Shown here: in pieces, positions 8,564 through 16,698 of the stretch
Numbering within the stretch: position 1 is the first letter of the stretch
How the letters are laid out: the number at the start of each line of letters is the position of its first letter
From: Herbaspirillum sp. SJZ106
GTDB lineage: Bacteria > Pseudomonadota > Gammaproteobacteria > Burkholderiales > Burkholderiaceae_D
Length of the DNA stretch: 64,000 bases
Assembly (NCBI RefSeq): GCF_006715495.1
Contig: NZ_VFNI01000005.1
Span: forward strand, 310,001 to 374,000
Direction of reading: 5' to 3'
Notes under the pieces: generated by a model
Told to the model about the DNA's origin: nothing
Database searches by the model: none
Seen by the model: only the letters and a program-made list of their open reading frames with translations
Made by a program: the position numbers and the translations under genes

Positions 8564-9343
8564 ATGTACATCGATTCCCATTGCCACATCAATTTTCCCG
8601 ATCTCGCCGCGCGCTTGCCCGAGATTTTCGGCAAGATGGCCGAAAACCAAGTCAGCCATGCCTTGTGCGTATCGGTCGACCTGCCTGACTTTCCGCAAGT
8701 GCTGGCGCTGGCCGAGCAATATCCCAATATCTACGCATCGGTCGGCGTGCATCCCGACTATGAAGACACGCCCGAGCCGGATGTCGAGCAACTAGTCAGG
8801 CTGGCCGACCATCCGCGCATCGTCGCCATCGGCGAGACCGGGCTGGACTACTACCGCCTGCAAGGCGACCTGGAATGGCAGCGCGAGCGTTTCCGTACGC
8901 ATATCCGCGCCTCGCGCGCCACGGCCAAGCCGCTGATCATCCATACCCGCTCCGCCTCGGAAGACACCATCCGCATCCTGCGCGAAGAAGGCGCCAGCCC
9001 GGCGGCCGGCGGCGCGGCGGGCGTGATGCACTGCTTTACCGAGTCGCAGGAAGTGGCCGATGCCGCCATCGAGCTGGGTTTTTATATCTCGTTTTCCGGC
9101 ATCGTCACCTTCAAGTCGGCCAAGGAGCTGCAGCAGGTGGCGCGCACCATTCCGCTGGAGCGCATGCTGATCGAGACCGATTCGCCCTACCTGGCGCCGG
9201 TGCCGTTCCGCGGCAAGACCAACGAACCCGGCTATGTGCGTCACGTCGGCGAATTCATCGCCGACCTGCGCGGCATTTCCGCCGCCGAAGTCGCACGCCA
9301 GACCAGCGACAATTTCTTCAAGCTGTTTGGAATCGCGCCATGA
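8564..9343 (+). CDS. TatD family metal-dependent hydrolase (YcfH type)
   Basis: Cytoplasmic TIM-barrel hydrolase of the TatD family, 259 residues, two-metal enzymes with DNase or related phosphoesterase activity. Metal ligands are visible in YIDSHCHIN at the N-terminus, in GETGLDYYR, in IIHTRSASEDT, in VMHCFTES and in IETDSPYLAPVPFRGKTNEPGYV, all typical of the YcfH subgroup. The start at 8564 gives the canonical MYIDSHCHINFP. In E. coli ycfH directly follows holB; here the acetyltransferase, regB and regA separate them. Its stop overlaps the start of the ankyrin gene (ATGA), so the two are coupled. Confidence 0.92.
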   Translation: MYIDSHCHINFPDLAARLPEIFGKMAENQVSHALCVSVDLPDFPQVLALAEQYPNIYASVGVHPDYEDTPEPDVEQLVRLADHPRIVAIGETGLDYYRLQGDLEWQRERFRTHIRASRATAKPLIIHTRSASEDTIRILREEGASPAAGGAAGVMHCFTESQEVADAAIELGFYISFSGIVTFKSAKELQQVARTIPLERMLIETDSPYLAPVPFRGKTNEPGYVRHVGEFIADLRGISAAEVARQTSDNFFKLFGIAP

Positions 9344-10014
9344 CGTCTTTGCTGGAAAAGATCCGTTCCCGCTTCGGCCGTTTCGGCCGGGTATTGCTGT
9401 ACACCTCCATGCTGCTGCCGGGCGCGGCCCGGGCCGGCGCCTATGAGGACTATTTCCAGGCGATCCGCATGGACAATGTCTATTTCCTCAAGCAGTTGAT
9501 GCAGCGGGGAATGGGACCCAACCTGATCGAACCCAAGCGCGGCTATACCGGCCTGATGCTGGCCATCCGCGAGGATTCCATGCAGGCCTTCGACCTGCTG
9601 GTCAACGCGCCTGACGTCAACCTGGAGGCGCAAGCCACCAACGGCGATACGCCGCTGATGCTGGCGGCCTTCTACGGCAACGTGCCGGTGGTGAAGCTGC
9701 TGCTGTCGCGCGAGGTCGAGGTCAACCGGCCGGGCTGGGCGCCCTTGCATTACGCCGCCATCAACGGCAATGCCGAAATCGTCGGCCTGCTGCTGGAAGC
9801 GTCGGCCTACATCGATGCCGAGTCGCCGGACGAGCAGATGACCCCGGTCATGCTGGCCGCCATGCGCGGCCGGGTGGCGGCGGTCGCGGCATTGCGCGAC
9901 GGCGGCGCCGACCTCACGCTGAAGAACAAGGATGGCCTGACCGCGCTGGACCTGGCGCGGCGCTACGGGCAGACCGAAGTGATCGGGGTATTGCAGGAAA
10001 AGCCGCGTTCCTGA
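9340..10014 (+). CDS. Ankyrin repeat protein, exported
   Basis: Protein of 224 residues with an N-terminal signal-like segment (RVLLYTSMLLPGAARAGAYED, likely cleaved after AGA or ARA) followed by about five ankyrin repeats from residue 35 onward (GYTGLMLAIREDSMQAFDLL, GDTPLMLAAFYGNVPVVKLL, WAPLHYAAINGNAEIVGLLL, MTPVMLAAMRGRVAAVAAL, GLTALDLARRYGQTEVIGVL). Ankyrin repeats bind partner proteins, so an adaptor role in the periplasm is likely, partner unknown. The ATG overlaps the TatD stop by four bases, so co-expression is expected; this TatD-ankyrin pairing is common in Betaproteobacteria as far as I recall. The REP-like region and a terminator follow. Confidence 0.85.
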   Translation: MTSLLEKIRSRFGRFGRVLLYTSMLLPGAARAGAYEDYFQAIRMDNVYFLKQLMQRGMGPNLIEPKRGYTGLMLAIREDSMQAFDLLVNAPDVNLEAQATNGDTPLMLAAFYGNVPVVKLLLSREVEVNRPGWAPLHYAAINGNAEIVGLLLEASAYIDAESPDEQMTPVMLAAMRGRVAAVAALRDGGADLTLKNKDGLTALDLARRYGQTEVIGVLQEKPRS

Positions 10015-10017
10015 ACC

Positions 10018-10078
10018 GCCGTTCAGTTAAGCCCTGGTACTCTGCAAATCGTCGTCCCGGCGAAGGCCGGGATCCAGT
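10018..10078. repeat. Repeat-derived sequences after the ankyrin gene
   Basis: Two short motifs recur elsewhere in the window. GCCGTTCAGTTAAG (10018-10031, extending to 19 bases with one mismatch) equals the inner part of the terminal inverted repeat of the element at 25029-25249. GTCGTCCCGGCGAAGGCCGGGATCC (positions 10051-10075; quoted here in parts: GTCGTCCCGGC and GGCCGGGATCC) resembles 57236-57260. The stretch 10015-10174 therefore looks like decayed repeat material rather than coding DNA. Confidence 0.65.
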
Positions 10079-10174
10079 GTCTTTCGTTGTATCCCGTGGC
10101 CGCTGAACGACGCTGGGCCCTGACCTTCGTCCGGGCGACGGCGGTAGTATGTCTGGACAGTTTTTCCTGATACA

Positions 10175-10212
10175 AAAAATCCCGGGCCGCCTTGCGGCGT
10201 CCGGGATTTTTA
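10175..10212. terminator. Bidirectional terminator between ankyrin gene and lldD
   Basis: Stem AAAAATCCCGG / CCGGGATTTTT with an additional inner GCCGCC/GGCG pairing. T-runs flank it on both strands, so it can end both convergent genes. Confidence 0.85.
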
Positions 10213-10236
10213 TTGGCTGCAGCTTCTTGTGAGGAA

Positions 10237-11379
10237 TCAGGGCACGAGGATCTGGCGGCCGACATCCTTGATGTCCTTGGTGCCGGTCAGCGCCATGCTC
10301 ACGTCCAGTTCCTTGCGCAGGATTTCCAGCATCTGCGAGACGCCTTCGCCGCCCATGGCGCCCAGGCTGTAGAGGAAGGCGCGCCCGATCATGGTGCCCT
10401 TGGCGCCCAGCGCCACGGCCTTGAGGATGTCCTGGCCGGAGCGGATGCCGCCGTCGAACCAGACTTCGATCTGGTCGCCGACCGCTTCGGCAATCGCCGG
10501 CAGCGCCTGGATCGACGACATCGCGCCGTCCAGCTGGCGGCCGCCGTGGTTGGAGACCACCAGCGCGTCGGCGCCGGTCTGGGCCGCGATCCTGGCATCT
10601 TCGACGTCGAGGATGCCCTTGAGGATCAGCTTGCCGCCCCATTGTTCCTTGATCCAGGCGACGTCGTCCCAGTTCAGGGTCGGGTCGAACTGGCTGGCGG
10701 TCCACTTGGACAGGGTTTGCACGCCGCTGCCGCTGTTGCCGCCGTTGATGTGGCCGGCCAGGTTGCCGAAGGTCTTGCGGCCGCCCAGCGCGCGCAGCGC
10801 CCAGCCGGGCTTGCTGGCCAGGTCCAGCAGGGTATCCAGGGTCAGCTTGGGCGGCACCGACATGCCGTTCTTGAGGTCCTTGTGGCGCTGGCCGAGGATC
10901 TGCAGGTCCAGCGTCAGCACCAGCGCCGAGCACTTGGCGGCCTTGGCGCGGTCGATCATCGACTTGACGAAGCCGCGGTCGCGCATCACGTAAAGCTGGA
11001 ACCAGAACGGCTTGGTGGTCACGCTGGCGACGTCTTCGATGGAGCAGATGCTCATGGTCGACAGGGTGAAGGGAATGCCGAACTTCTCGGCGGCGATGGC
11101 GCCCAGCATTTCGCCGTTGGCCCATTGCATGCCGGTCAGGCCGGTTGGGGCGATGGCCACCGGCATGGTGACGTCGTGGCCGATCATGGTGCTGCGGGTG
11201 CTGCGTTCGTCGACATTGATCGCCACGCGCTGGCGCAGCTTCAGCGCAGCCAGGTCGTCGTTGTTGGCGCGGTAGGTGCTCTCGGTATAGGAGCCGCTGT
11301 CGGCGTAGTCGTAGAAGGCCTTGGGAACCCGTTTTTTCGCAAGCAGGCGAAAGTCTTCGACACAGGTCATGACCGGCAT
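10237..11379 (-). CDS. lldD: FMN-dependent L-lactate dehydrogenase (alpha-hydroxy acid dehydrogenase)
   Basis: FMN-dependent alpha-hydroxy-acid dehydrogenase, most likely the membrane-associated L-lactate dehydrogenase that passes electrons to the respiratory chain. The 380 residues start MPVMTCVEDFRLLAKKRVPKAFYDYADSGSYTE, contain PVAIAPTGLTGM, the catalytic histidine region SNHGGRQLDGA, the FMN phosphate-binding VWFDGGIRSGQDILKA and GRAFLYSLGAMGGEGV. ATG 11379 is preceded by GGAGAA on the minus strand; upstream in-frame extension is ignored. Mandelate or glycolate-type substrates cannot be excluded from sequence. It is a single-gene unit with a terminator downstream. Confidence 0.85.
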   Translation of the reverse strand: MPVMTCVEDFRLLAKKRVPKAFYDYADSGSYTESTYRANNDDLAALKLRQRVAINVDERSTRSTMIGHDVTMPVAIAPTGLTGMQWANGEMLGAIAAEKFGIPFTLSTMSICSIEDVASVTTKPFWFQLYVMRDRGFVKSMIDRAKAAKCSALVLTLDLQILGQRHKDLKNGMSVPPKLTLDTLLDLASKPGWALRALGGRKTFGNLAGHINGGNSGSGVQTLSKWTASQFDPTLNWDDVAWIKEQWGGKLILKGILDVEDARIAAQTGADALVVSNHGGRQLDGAMSSIQALPAIAEAVGDQIEVWFDGGIRSGQDILKAVALGAKGTMIGRAFLYSLGAMGGEGVSQMLEILRKELDVSMALTGTKDIKDVGRQILVP

Positions 11380-11656
11380 ATTGTTTTCTCCGTAAAAATG
11401 AAACGCGGCACATGGCCGCGGGGCGGGTTGGAGCGCCGGCACGAACCGGAATCGGGGCTGCTCCGAGCTTGTCCGTATGCTAGATCAAAGCGGCGATGCG
11501 TGGGGTGAATCCCTTTCCGCCGATCCATGAAAATTTTATATGGCGCCGGGTTGCCGGGATAGTGGCCCAACCTGCGCTGCGCTATGGGTTTTGGATGATG
11601 TGGATGCGGATTTTCCCGGTGCGGCATCCGCGTTGGCATCTGCTTTGGCATCCGCT

Positions 11657-13018
11657 TCAGGCCAGCATGGCCCGGGCGGCCGCGATGCCGCTGCGCACCG
11701 CGCCTTCGAGCGTGGCCGGGTAGTCGCCCGCCACATAGTCGCCGGCCAGCGCGAGCCCGGGCGGCAGGCCGGCATTGGTCGGCCGTTGCAGCCCCGGCGT
11801 GCAGGAAAATGTCGCGCGCTTTTCGGTGATGACCTTGCCCCATTGCGGAACGGACAACTCGGGACGTCCGAAGTCGGCCGCCAATTGCCGGGCGATGCCG
11901 TCGAGCAGCGCTGCGTGGCCGTCGGCGATGGCCTGGCCGGCGGCGCTGACGACGACCGCCAGCAGCCCGGCATCGGCCGCATCGGCGCTCAGTTGCCCGC
12001 GGTCGAAGACGAATTGCCCCCAGGCGCGGCGCTGCCCGTCGTCGGCCAGCGCGCAGAACGGCAGCGGCAGGCGCAGCGTCGGCGCGTATTGCAGGTAGCA
12101 GGTGGTGATCGGTTCGTACGCCAGCGCATGCAAGGCGCCGGTGTCGCAAGCGTCGGCCAGCCCCTGGGCGCCGTCCAGCAATTGCGCGGCGGCATCGGGG
12201 CCGGTGGCGACGATGACCCCGGCGAATTCGCCAAGGTTGCCGCCCTGGCGGTCTTGCAGGCGCCAGGCGCCGGCCGCGCCGCTGGCGTGCAGGCCGGCGA
12301 CCGCGGCGCCGGCGATGGCTTGCCCGCCGCGTCGTTCGATGTAGGCGGCGGCAGCCTGCGGCAGCAGGGCGCTCAGGTCGATGCGCGGGATCAGCATGTC
12401 GGATGCCGCGCGGCGCGCGCCCAGGCTGTCGCGCAGCACGTTCAGGAATACCTGGGCCGAGGCCCGTTCCGGGGGCGTGTTCAGGGCCGCAATGCAGAGC
12501 GGGTTCCACATCAGCCGGATCAGGCGCGGCGTCTGTTCGAAGCGTTCCAGCAACTCGGCCACGCTGCAGTCCTGGTGCAACTGCCAGCCCATCCAGCGCG
12601 CGCTGGTGGAAAAGCGCGCCAGCGCCATCTTGTCTGCCTTGCCCAACCCCTTGGCGCGCAGCAACGCGATGGCCATATGCAGCGGCGCCGGCAGGCGCGG
12701 CGCGACGAAGTCCATGCCTTCGCCTCCGGCTTGCAGCGGATAGCGCATCTGCAGCGGCAGGCGCAGCAAGGCCGCGGCCGGCTTGACGCCGACCTGCTTC
12801 ATCAGCTTGAGCGAGGCGCCATAGGCGCCCAGCAGGATGTGCTGGCCGTTGTCCAGCGTGCGGCCGTCGATCTCCACGCGGCGCGCGCGTCCGCCGAGGA
12901 TCTTGCCGGCCTCGAACAGGCTGACCCGGCGGCCGGCCGCCGCCAGCGTGACCGCCGCCGCGCAGCCGGCCCAGCCGCCGCCGATGACGGCGTAGTGGCG
13001 CGCGGCGTGGTTGGGCAT
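11657..13018 (-). CDS. hpnE: Hydroxysqualene dehydroxylase HpnE
   Basis: Flavoprotein that reduces hydroxysqualene to squalene, the last of three steps (HpnD, HpnC, HpnE) from farnesyl diphosphate for hopanoids. The 453-residue protein has the FAD-binding Rossmann motif YAVIGGGWAGCAAAVTLAAAGRRVSLFEA, the GGRARR motif and a C-terminal LALAGDYVAGDYPATLEGAVRSG segment that closes over FAD, as in amine-oxidase-like desaturases. ATG 13018 touches the hpnD stop (TGATG), so the two genes are translationally coupled. No squalene-hopene cyclase gene lies in this window. Confidence 0.9.
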   Translation of the reverse strand: MPNHAARHYAVIGGGWAGCAAAVTLAAAGRRVSLFEAGKILGGRARRVEIDGRTLDNGQHILLGAYGASLKLMKQVGVKPAAALLRLPLQMRYPLQAGGEGMDFVAPRLPAPLHMAIALLRAKGLGKADKMALARFSTSARWMGWQLHQDCSVAELLERFEQTPRLIRLMWNPLCIAALNTPPERASAQVFLNVLRDSLGARRAASDMLIPRIDLSALLPQAAAAYIERRGGQAIAGAAVAGLHASGAAGAWRLQDRQGGNLGEFAGVIVATGPDAAAQLLDGAQGLADACDTGALHALAYEPITTCYLQYAPTLRLPLPFCALADDGQRRAWGQFVFDRGQLSADAADAGLLAVVVSAAGQAIADGHAALLDGIARQLAADFGRPELSVPQWGKVITEKRATFSCTPGLQRPTNAGLPPGLALAGDYVAGDYPATLEGAVRSGIAAARAMLA

Positions 13019-13851
13019 CAGCCGAACACGTAGGTTTTCCACGCCAGCCACAGCTTGCGGATGGGCGTGAGGGAGATGCGCTGGCTCAGCACCTGGTAGC
13101 CGTCGCGCTCGATTTCGTCGAGCAGGGTGCGGTAGATCGCCGCCATCATCAGGCCGGGGCGCTGTGCGCGGCGGTCTTCCTTGGGCAGCAGGGCGAAGGC
13201 TTCGTCGTAGATGGCCTGGGCGCGCTGCACCTGGAATTTCATCAGCGCCTCGAAGCGGTCGCTGTGGCGGCCGTGGAGGATGTCGGCGGCGGTGACGTTG
13301 AATTGCTGCAGTTCGTTGACGGGCAGGTAGATGCGGCCGCGGCGGCCGTCTTCGCCGACATCGCGGATGATGTTGGTGAGCTGGAAGGCCAGGCCCAGCT
13401 TTTCCGCGTAGAGCAGGGTGCCGCCCTGGGTATGGCCGAAGATGCTGGCCGAGAGGATGCCCACCACGCCGGCCACGTGCCAGCAATAGCGCTGCAGGCC
13501 GGGGTAGTCGAGATAGCGGCTTTGGTCGAGGTCCATCTCCATGCCGTCGATGATGGCCTGCAGGTGCTCGCCCTTGAGCTGGTAGACGGCCACGTGCGGA
13601 TGCAGGGCCTTGGTCACCGGGTGGGTCGGGGCGCCCTCCAGCATGGCGGCGATTTCCTTGCGCCACCACATCAGCTTGGTGCGGGCCACCATCGCATCTT
13701 CGATTTCATCGACGGTGTCGTCGACTTCGCGGCAGAAAGCGTACAGCGCCGTGATCGCGCGCCGGCGTTCCGGCGGCAGGAACAGGAAGCTGTAGTAAAA
13801 GCTGGAGCCGCTGGCGGCGGCCTTCTGCTGGCAGTATTCGTCTGGAGACAT
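13018..13851 (-). CDS. hpnD: Presqualene diphosphate synthase HpnD
   Basis: Condenses two farnesyl diphosphates to presqualene diphosphate; squalene/phytoene synthase fold, 277 residues. Both aspartate-rich motifs are seen: FCREVDDTVDE at about residues 39-49 and LTNIIRDVGEDGRRGRIYLP at about 157-176. The N-terminus MSPDEYCQQKAAASGSSFYYSFLFLPPERRRAI is characteristic of HpnD. It is immediately followed by hpnE. hpnC lies 1.2 kb further upstream on the same strand, separated by an HDOD gene on the other strand. Confidence 0.92.
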   Translation of the reverse strand: MSPDEYCQQKAAASGSSFYYSFLFLPPERRRAITALYAFCREVDDTVDEIEDAMVARTKLMWWRKEIAAMLEGAPTHPVTKALHPHVAVYQLKGEHLQAIIDGMEMDLDQSRYLDYPGLQRYCWHVAGVVGILSASIFGHTQGGTLLYAEKLGLAFQLTNIIRDVGEDGRRGRIYLPVNELQQFNVTAADILHGRHSDRFEALMKFQVQRAQAIYDEAFALLPKEDRRAQRPGLMMAAIYRTLLDEIERDGYQVLSQRISLTPIRKLWLAWKTYVFG

Positions 13852-14187
13852 GGATGGCGGCGGTGGGTGGCGTGGCGTACAAATGCCTTTGAGGGCCGTT
13901 TGGCGCCGGGACGGGCAAAATCCGGCAAAGGCGCTATGCTAGCCGAGTGCGCACGGGAGGGCAAATGCGGCGCGGCCATTGTATTGCGGCGGTCATCGAT
14001 GTCCATTAAGCTCAAGGCATCGAATGCATCGAATCGCCGCTGTAAAAAATGCGCGAAGCCTGTAAAAACAGGACGGCTCCTGCCGATATGGAAGCAACTG
14101 GACGGTCGCACGGACAAGAAAGAACGCACGCGGACGGCATGCTGCCTTGCAGCATGCCGCCGGATAACCTGGGAGGCTGGAGACGTC
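13852..14187. promoter_or_regulatory. Divergent intergenic region hpnD / HDOD gene with a strong hairpin
   Basis: This 336-base stretch separates two divergent genes and so must hold both promoters; I cannot place convincing -35/-10 pairs. Its clearest structure is a perfect 10-bp stem CGGCATGCTG / CAGCATGCCG (14135-14144 and 14150-14159) with loop CCTTG, ending 28 bases before the HDOD start codon. There is no T-run, so it is an operator or leader structure rather than a terminator. No small gene is evident. Confidence 0.6.
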
Positions 14188-15024
14188 ATGGACAGACTGG
14201 AAATCTTTCGCAACATCGCATCGCAGGCCGGACGCGGGGAGCTGGTGTTCCCGGCCAACGTCAGCGCGTCGATCAAGTTGCAGCAGGCATTGTCGGACCC
14301 CGACTGCCACCTGGAACAGGCCGCCAAGCTGGTGATGGCCGAGCCGCTGGTGTCGGCGCGCACCGTCGCCATCGCCAATTCGGCCGCCTACAACCGCTCC
14401 GGCGGCGAGATCAACAATGTGCGCGTCGCCGTCATGCGGCTGGGTTTTCGCACCCTCAATACCATCACCACCTCGGTCATCGTGCGCCAACTGGGCCGCA
14501 CCATCGGCAACCCGGCCATGCGCATCAAGGCCGCGCAGCTGTGGGAACACTGCGCCCACGTGGCGGCCACGGCCCACGTGCTGACTGCCAAGCTGACCAA
14601 CGGCGACCCGGAAACGGCGATGTTTGCCGGCATCGTCCATGAGGTCGGCGGTTTTTACCTGCTCTCGCGCACCGATGAATTCCCCGATTTGCTGGCGGGC
14701 GGGGCCGAGGATTGGGCGGAGTATGGCGAGAAGATGATCGGCCGCGCCGTGCTCAAGAAGCTGGGGGTGCCGCAGCCGGTGACGGAGGCGATCGAATCCT
14801 TGTGGCATGGCGTGCGCGTGCTGCCGCCGGTCACCATCGGCGATGTCTTGCTGCTGGCCAAGGAGTTGTCGCCGGTGCCTTCGCCGTTCCAGCGTACGGT
14901 GGCAGAAGCCGGCATCGGCGGCGAGAGCCTGGTCGACGACTACATCGGCGACCAGTCGTTGCGCGGTCTGCTGGACGATTCGGAAGAGCAGATCCGCTCG
15001 CTGACTACGGCCTTGCTGGTCTGA
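14188..15024 (+). CDS. HDOD domain protein
   Basis: Protein of 278 residues made almost entirely of one HDOD domain (about residues 15-215), a degenerate relative of HD phosphohydrolases used in signalling. Recognisable blocks are VFPANVSASIKLQQALSDPDCHLEQAAKLVMAEPLVSARTVAIANSA, VMRLGFRTLNTI, LWEHCAHVAATAHVL and FAGIVHEVGGFYLL; the HD metal pair is not intact (HEVG in place of HDIG). HDOD proteins usually act through protein contacts in c-di-GMP, chemotaxis or stress circuits. ATG 14188 is preceded by GGGAGGCTGGAGACGTC, a good ribosome-binding site. It is inserted, in the opposite orientation, between hpnC and hpnD. Confidence 0.85.
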   Translation: MDRLEIFRNIASQAGRGELVFPANVSASIKLQQALSDPDCHLEQAAKLVMAEPLVSARTVAIANSAAYNRSGGEINNVRVAVMRLGFRTLNTITTSVIVRQLGRTIGNPAMRIKAAQLWEHCAHVAATAHVLTAKLTNGDPETAMFAGIVHEVGGFYLLSRTDEFPDLLAGGAEDWAEYGEKMIGRAVLKKLGVPQPVTEAIESLWHGVRVLPPVTIGDVLLLAKELSPVPSPFQRTVAEAGIGGESLVDDYIGDQSLRGLLDDSEEQIRSLTTALLV

Positions 15025-15090
15025 TCAGCAAGCTGCTGGCACTGCCGACGCTGCTGCGCCCGCCCGGCCGGAATGGCCCGGCGGGCGTTG

Positions 15091-15900
15091 TCACATGGTG
15101 AGGGCGCGCCAGCCTATTGCCAGCCAATCGGCCCGGCCCAGCTTGGGCCGGTGGCGAAATACATCGCCGTTGACTTGCCCGATGCGCTCCAGGATGCGCA
15201 ACCCGCCCTGGACCACCAGCCGCAGCTCCCAGCCGATCCGTCCCGGCAGGCGTTTTGCCAAGGGCGCGCCCGAGAGCATCAGCGCGCGCGCGCGTTCCAC
15301 CTCGAACCGCATCAGCGCCTGCCAGCGCGCATCCGCCCGGGCATCGGCGATGTCTTGCTCGCTCACGCCGAAGCGCGCCAGGTCTTCCAGCGGCAGGTAG
15401 ATGCGCGATTTTTGCCAGTCGATGGCGACGTCTTGCCAGAAATTGGTCAGTTGCAGGGCGATGCAGATGGCGTCGGAGTCGCGCAGGTTCTGTTCGGTCA
15501 AGGCGCCGTACAGGTGCAGCATCAGGGCGCCGACCGGATTGGCCGAGCGGCGGCAATAGTCCAGCAGATCCTCATAGCGCGCATAGCGGGTGGTCACGAC
15601 ATCCTGCTTGAAGGCCGAGAGCAGGTCGCGCATGGGCTGCAGCGGCAACTGGTGTTGACCGATGGCCTGCTGCAGGCGCTGGAAGATGGGGGCCTCGCAA
15701 TGCCCGGCGCCGGCGATCAGGTCGAGCTGTTCTTCGTAGGCTTGCAGCGCGGCCAGGCGCTGCGCGGGCTGGGCATCGCCCTCGTCGGCGATATCGTCGG
15801 CGCTGCGTGCGAAGCCATAGATGGCGCTCACCGCAGGCCGCAGGCGGGCCGGCAACAGCAGGGAGGCGACAGGGAAGTTTTCGTAGTGGTCGACAGCCAT
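15091..15900 (-). CDS. hpnC: Hydroxysqualene synthase HpnC
   Basis: Converts presqualene diphosphate to hydroxysqualene, second step of bacterial squalene synthesis. The 269-residue protein has the squalene/phytoene synthase fold with first motif FARSADDIADEGDA (about residues 30-43) and second motif LTNFWQDVAIDWQKSRIYLP (about 150-169); the start MAVDHYENFPVASLLLP is typical for HpnC. It lies 66 bases after the convergently read HDOD gene end and cannot share a simple transcript with hpnDE unless that transcript runs antisense through the HDOD gene. Confidence 0.9.
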   Translation of the reverse strand: MAVDHYENFPVASLLLPARLRPAVSAIYGFARSADDIADEGDAQPAQRLAALQAYEEQLDLIAGAGHCEAPIFQRLQQAIGQHQLPLQPMRDLLSAFKQDVVTTRYARYEDLLDYCRRSANPVGALMLHLYGALTEQNLRDSDAICIALQLTNFWQDVAIDWQKSRIYLPLEDLARFGVSEQDIADARADARWQALMRFEVERARALMLSGAPLAKRLPGRIGWELRLVVQGGLRILERIGQVNGDVFRHRPKLGRADWLAIGWRALTM

Positions 15901-15974
15901 GAAGCCGCTTTTCTATTCGCGTTGCAAAATGTGGGGTCGACTATACGCCATGGCATGCAGCGGGCGGAGAGACC

Positions 15975-16256
15975 TCAGAACTTGTCCTGGAGCAGCGCTT
16001 CGATGGTGGCGATGCGGGTTTCGACGGTGTCGAGCAGCGACTTGGGCATGGTGCCCCCGGCCGCCAATTGCGAGGCCAGCGAACGCGCGATGCCCATGGC
16101 GCCCTGGGTGAACTGGCGGCCATCCTTGGACAGCACCGCGGCGGCGGTAAACAACGTCGAGAACAGGATCTGGTCGGCGGTATTGTTTTCGATGAATTTG
16201 TTGAGCAAGGCGTTGTGGCTTTGCTTCAAGGCGTCGAATTCTTCCTGGGTCGGCAT
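15975..16256 (-). CDS. Hypothetical protein
   Basis: Small 93-residue protein I do not recognise. It is probably helical: charged N-terminus MPTQEEFDALKQSHNALLNKFIEN, a central alanine-rich segment DQILFSTLFTAAAVLSKDGRQFTQGAMGIARSLASQLAAGG, and a C-terminal amphipathic helix LLDTVETRIATIEALLQDKF. The central segment is not hydrophobic enough for a clear membrane helix. ATG 16256 is preceded by AGGAACCACC, a plausible ribosome-binding site. It lies 74 bases after hpnC on the same strand as its upstream neighbour and next to tRNA-Leu. Confidence 0.6.
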   Translation of the reverse strand: MPTQEEFDALKQSHNALLNKFIENNTADQILFSTLFTAAAVLSKDGRQFTQGAMGIARSLASQLAAGGTMPKSLLDTVETRIATIEALLQDKF

Positions 16257-16340
16257 GGTGGTTCCTGGGCGCTGGCCTGAACGGCCTCCGGGTGCCTGGA
16301 TCGTTCAGGGCCGGGAGGCATGCAATATCAAGGGATCGTC

Positions 16341-16427
16341 TGGTGCGAGGAGGGGGACTCGAACCCCCACACCATTGCTGGCGTCAGGACCTAAACCTGG
16401 TGCGTCTACCAATTTCGCCATCCTCGC
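16341..16427 (-). tRNA. tRNA-Leu (anticodon TAG)
   Basis: Complete 87-base tRNA with encoded CCA (16341-16343). Acceptor stem GCGAGGA/TCCTCGC, D arm GCG...CGC, anticodon loop TTTAGGT, a variable arm (CCA/TGG) as in leucine tRNAs, and T arm GGGGG-TTCGAGT-CCCCC. The lowest pair of the anticodon stem is a C-A mismatch; the rest pairs well, so the gene is probably functional. Confidence 0.95.
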
Positions 16428-16698
16428 TGAAGGTGTCGGACATCGGCGCGATAGCAGTCTGGAAGCCGTGTTGCGGCAGGCCTGCCGCTACCGATGCGGG
16501 TAGCATTTTCGTAAAGCGCGCTATTGTACTGCAAGCCGTTGCGCATGTCTGTGTTTTTCGGAAACGCCCGGTGCGCGCCGCGGGCAAGGGGCCGCACGCG
16601 CTTGCGCGCTGCCGCCGGGAGTTGCGTTTTGCCGGTGCGGGAGTACCATGCCGGGCCTGGCGTTGCGCCAGTGTTTATCTCACTTTTCGGACATTGCC

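Noticed and set aside
13264-14187. Plus-strand extension of the HDOD frame over hpnD
   Set aside because: The extension is antisense to hpnD; the conserved HDOD protein starts at 14188 after a good ribosome-binding site.
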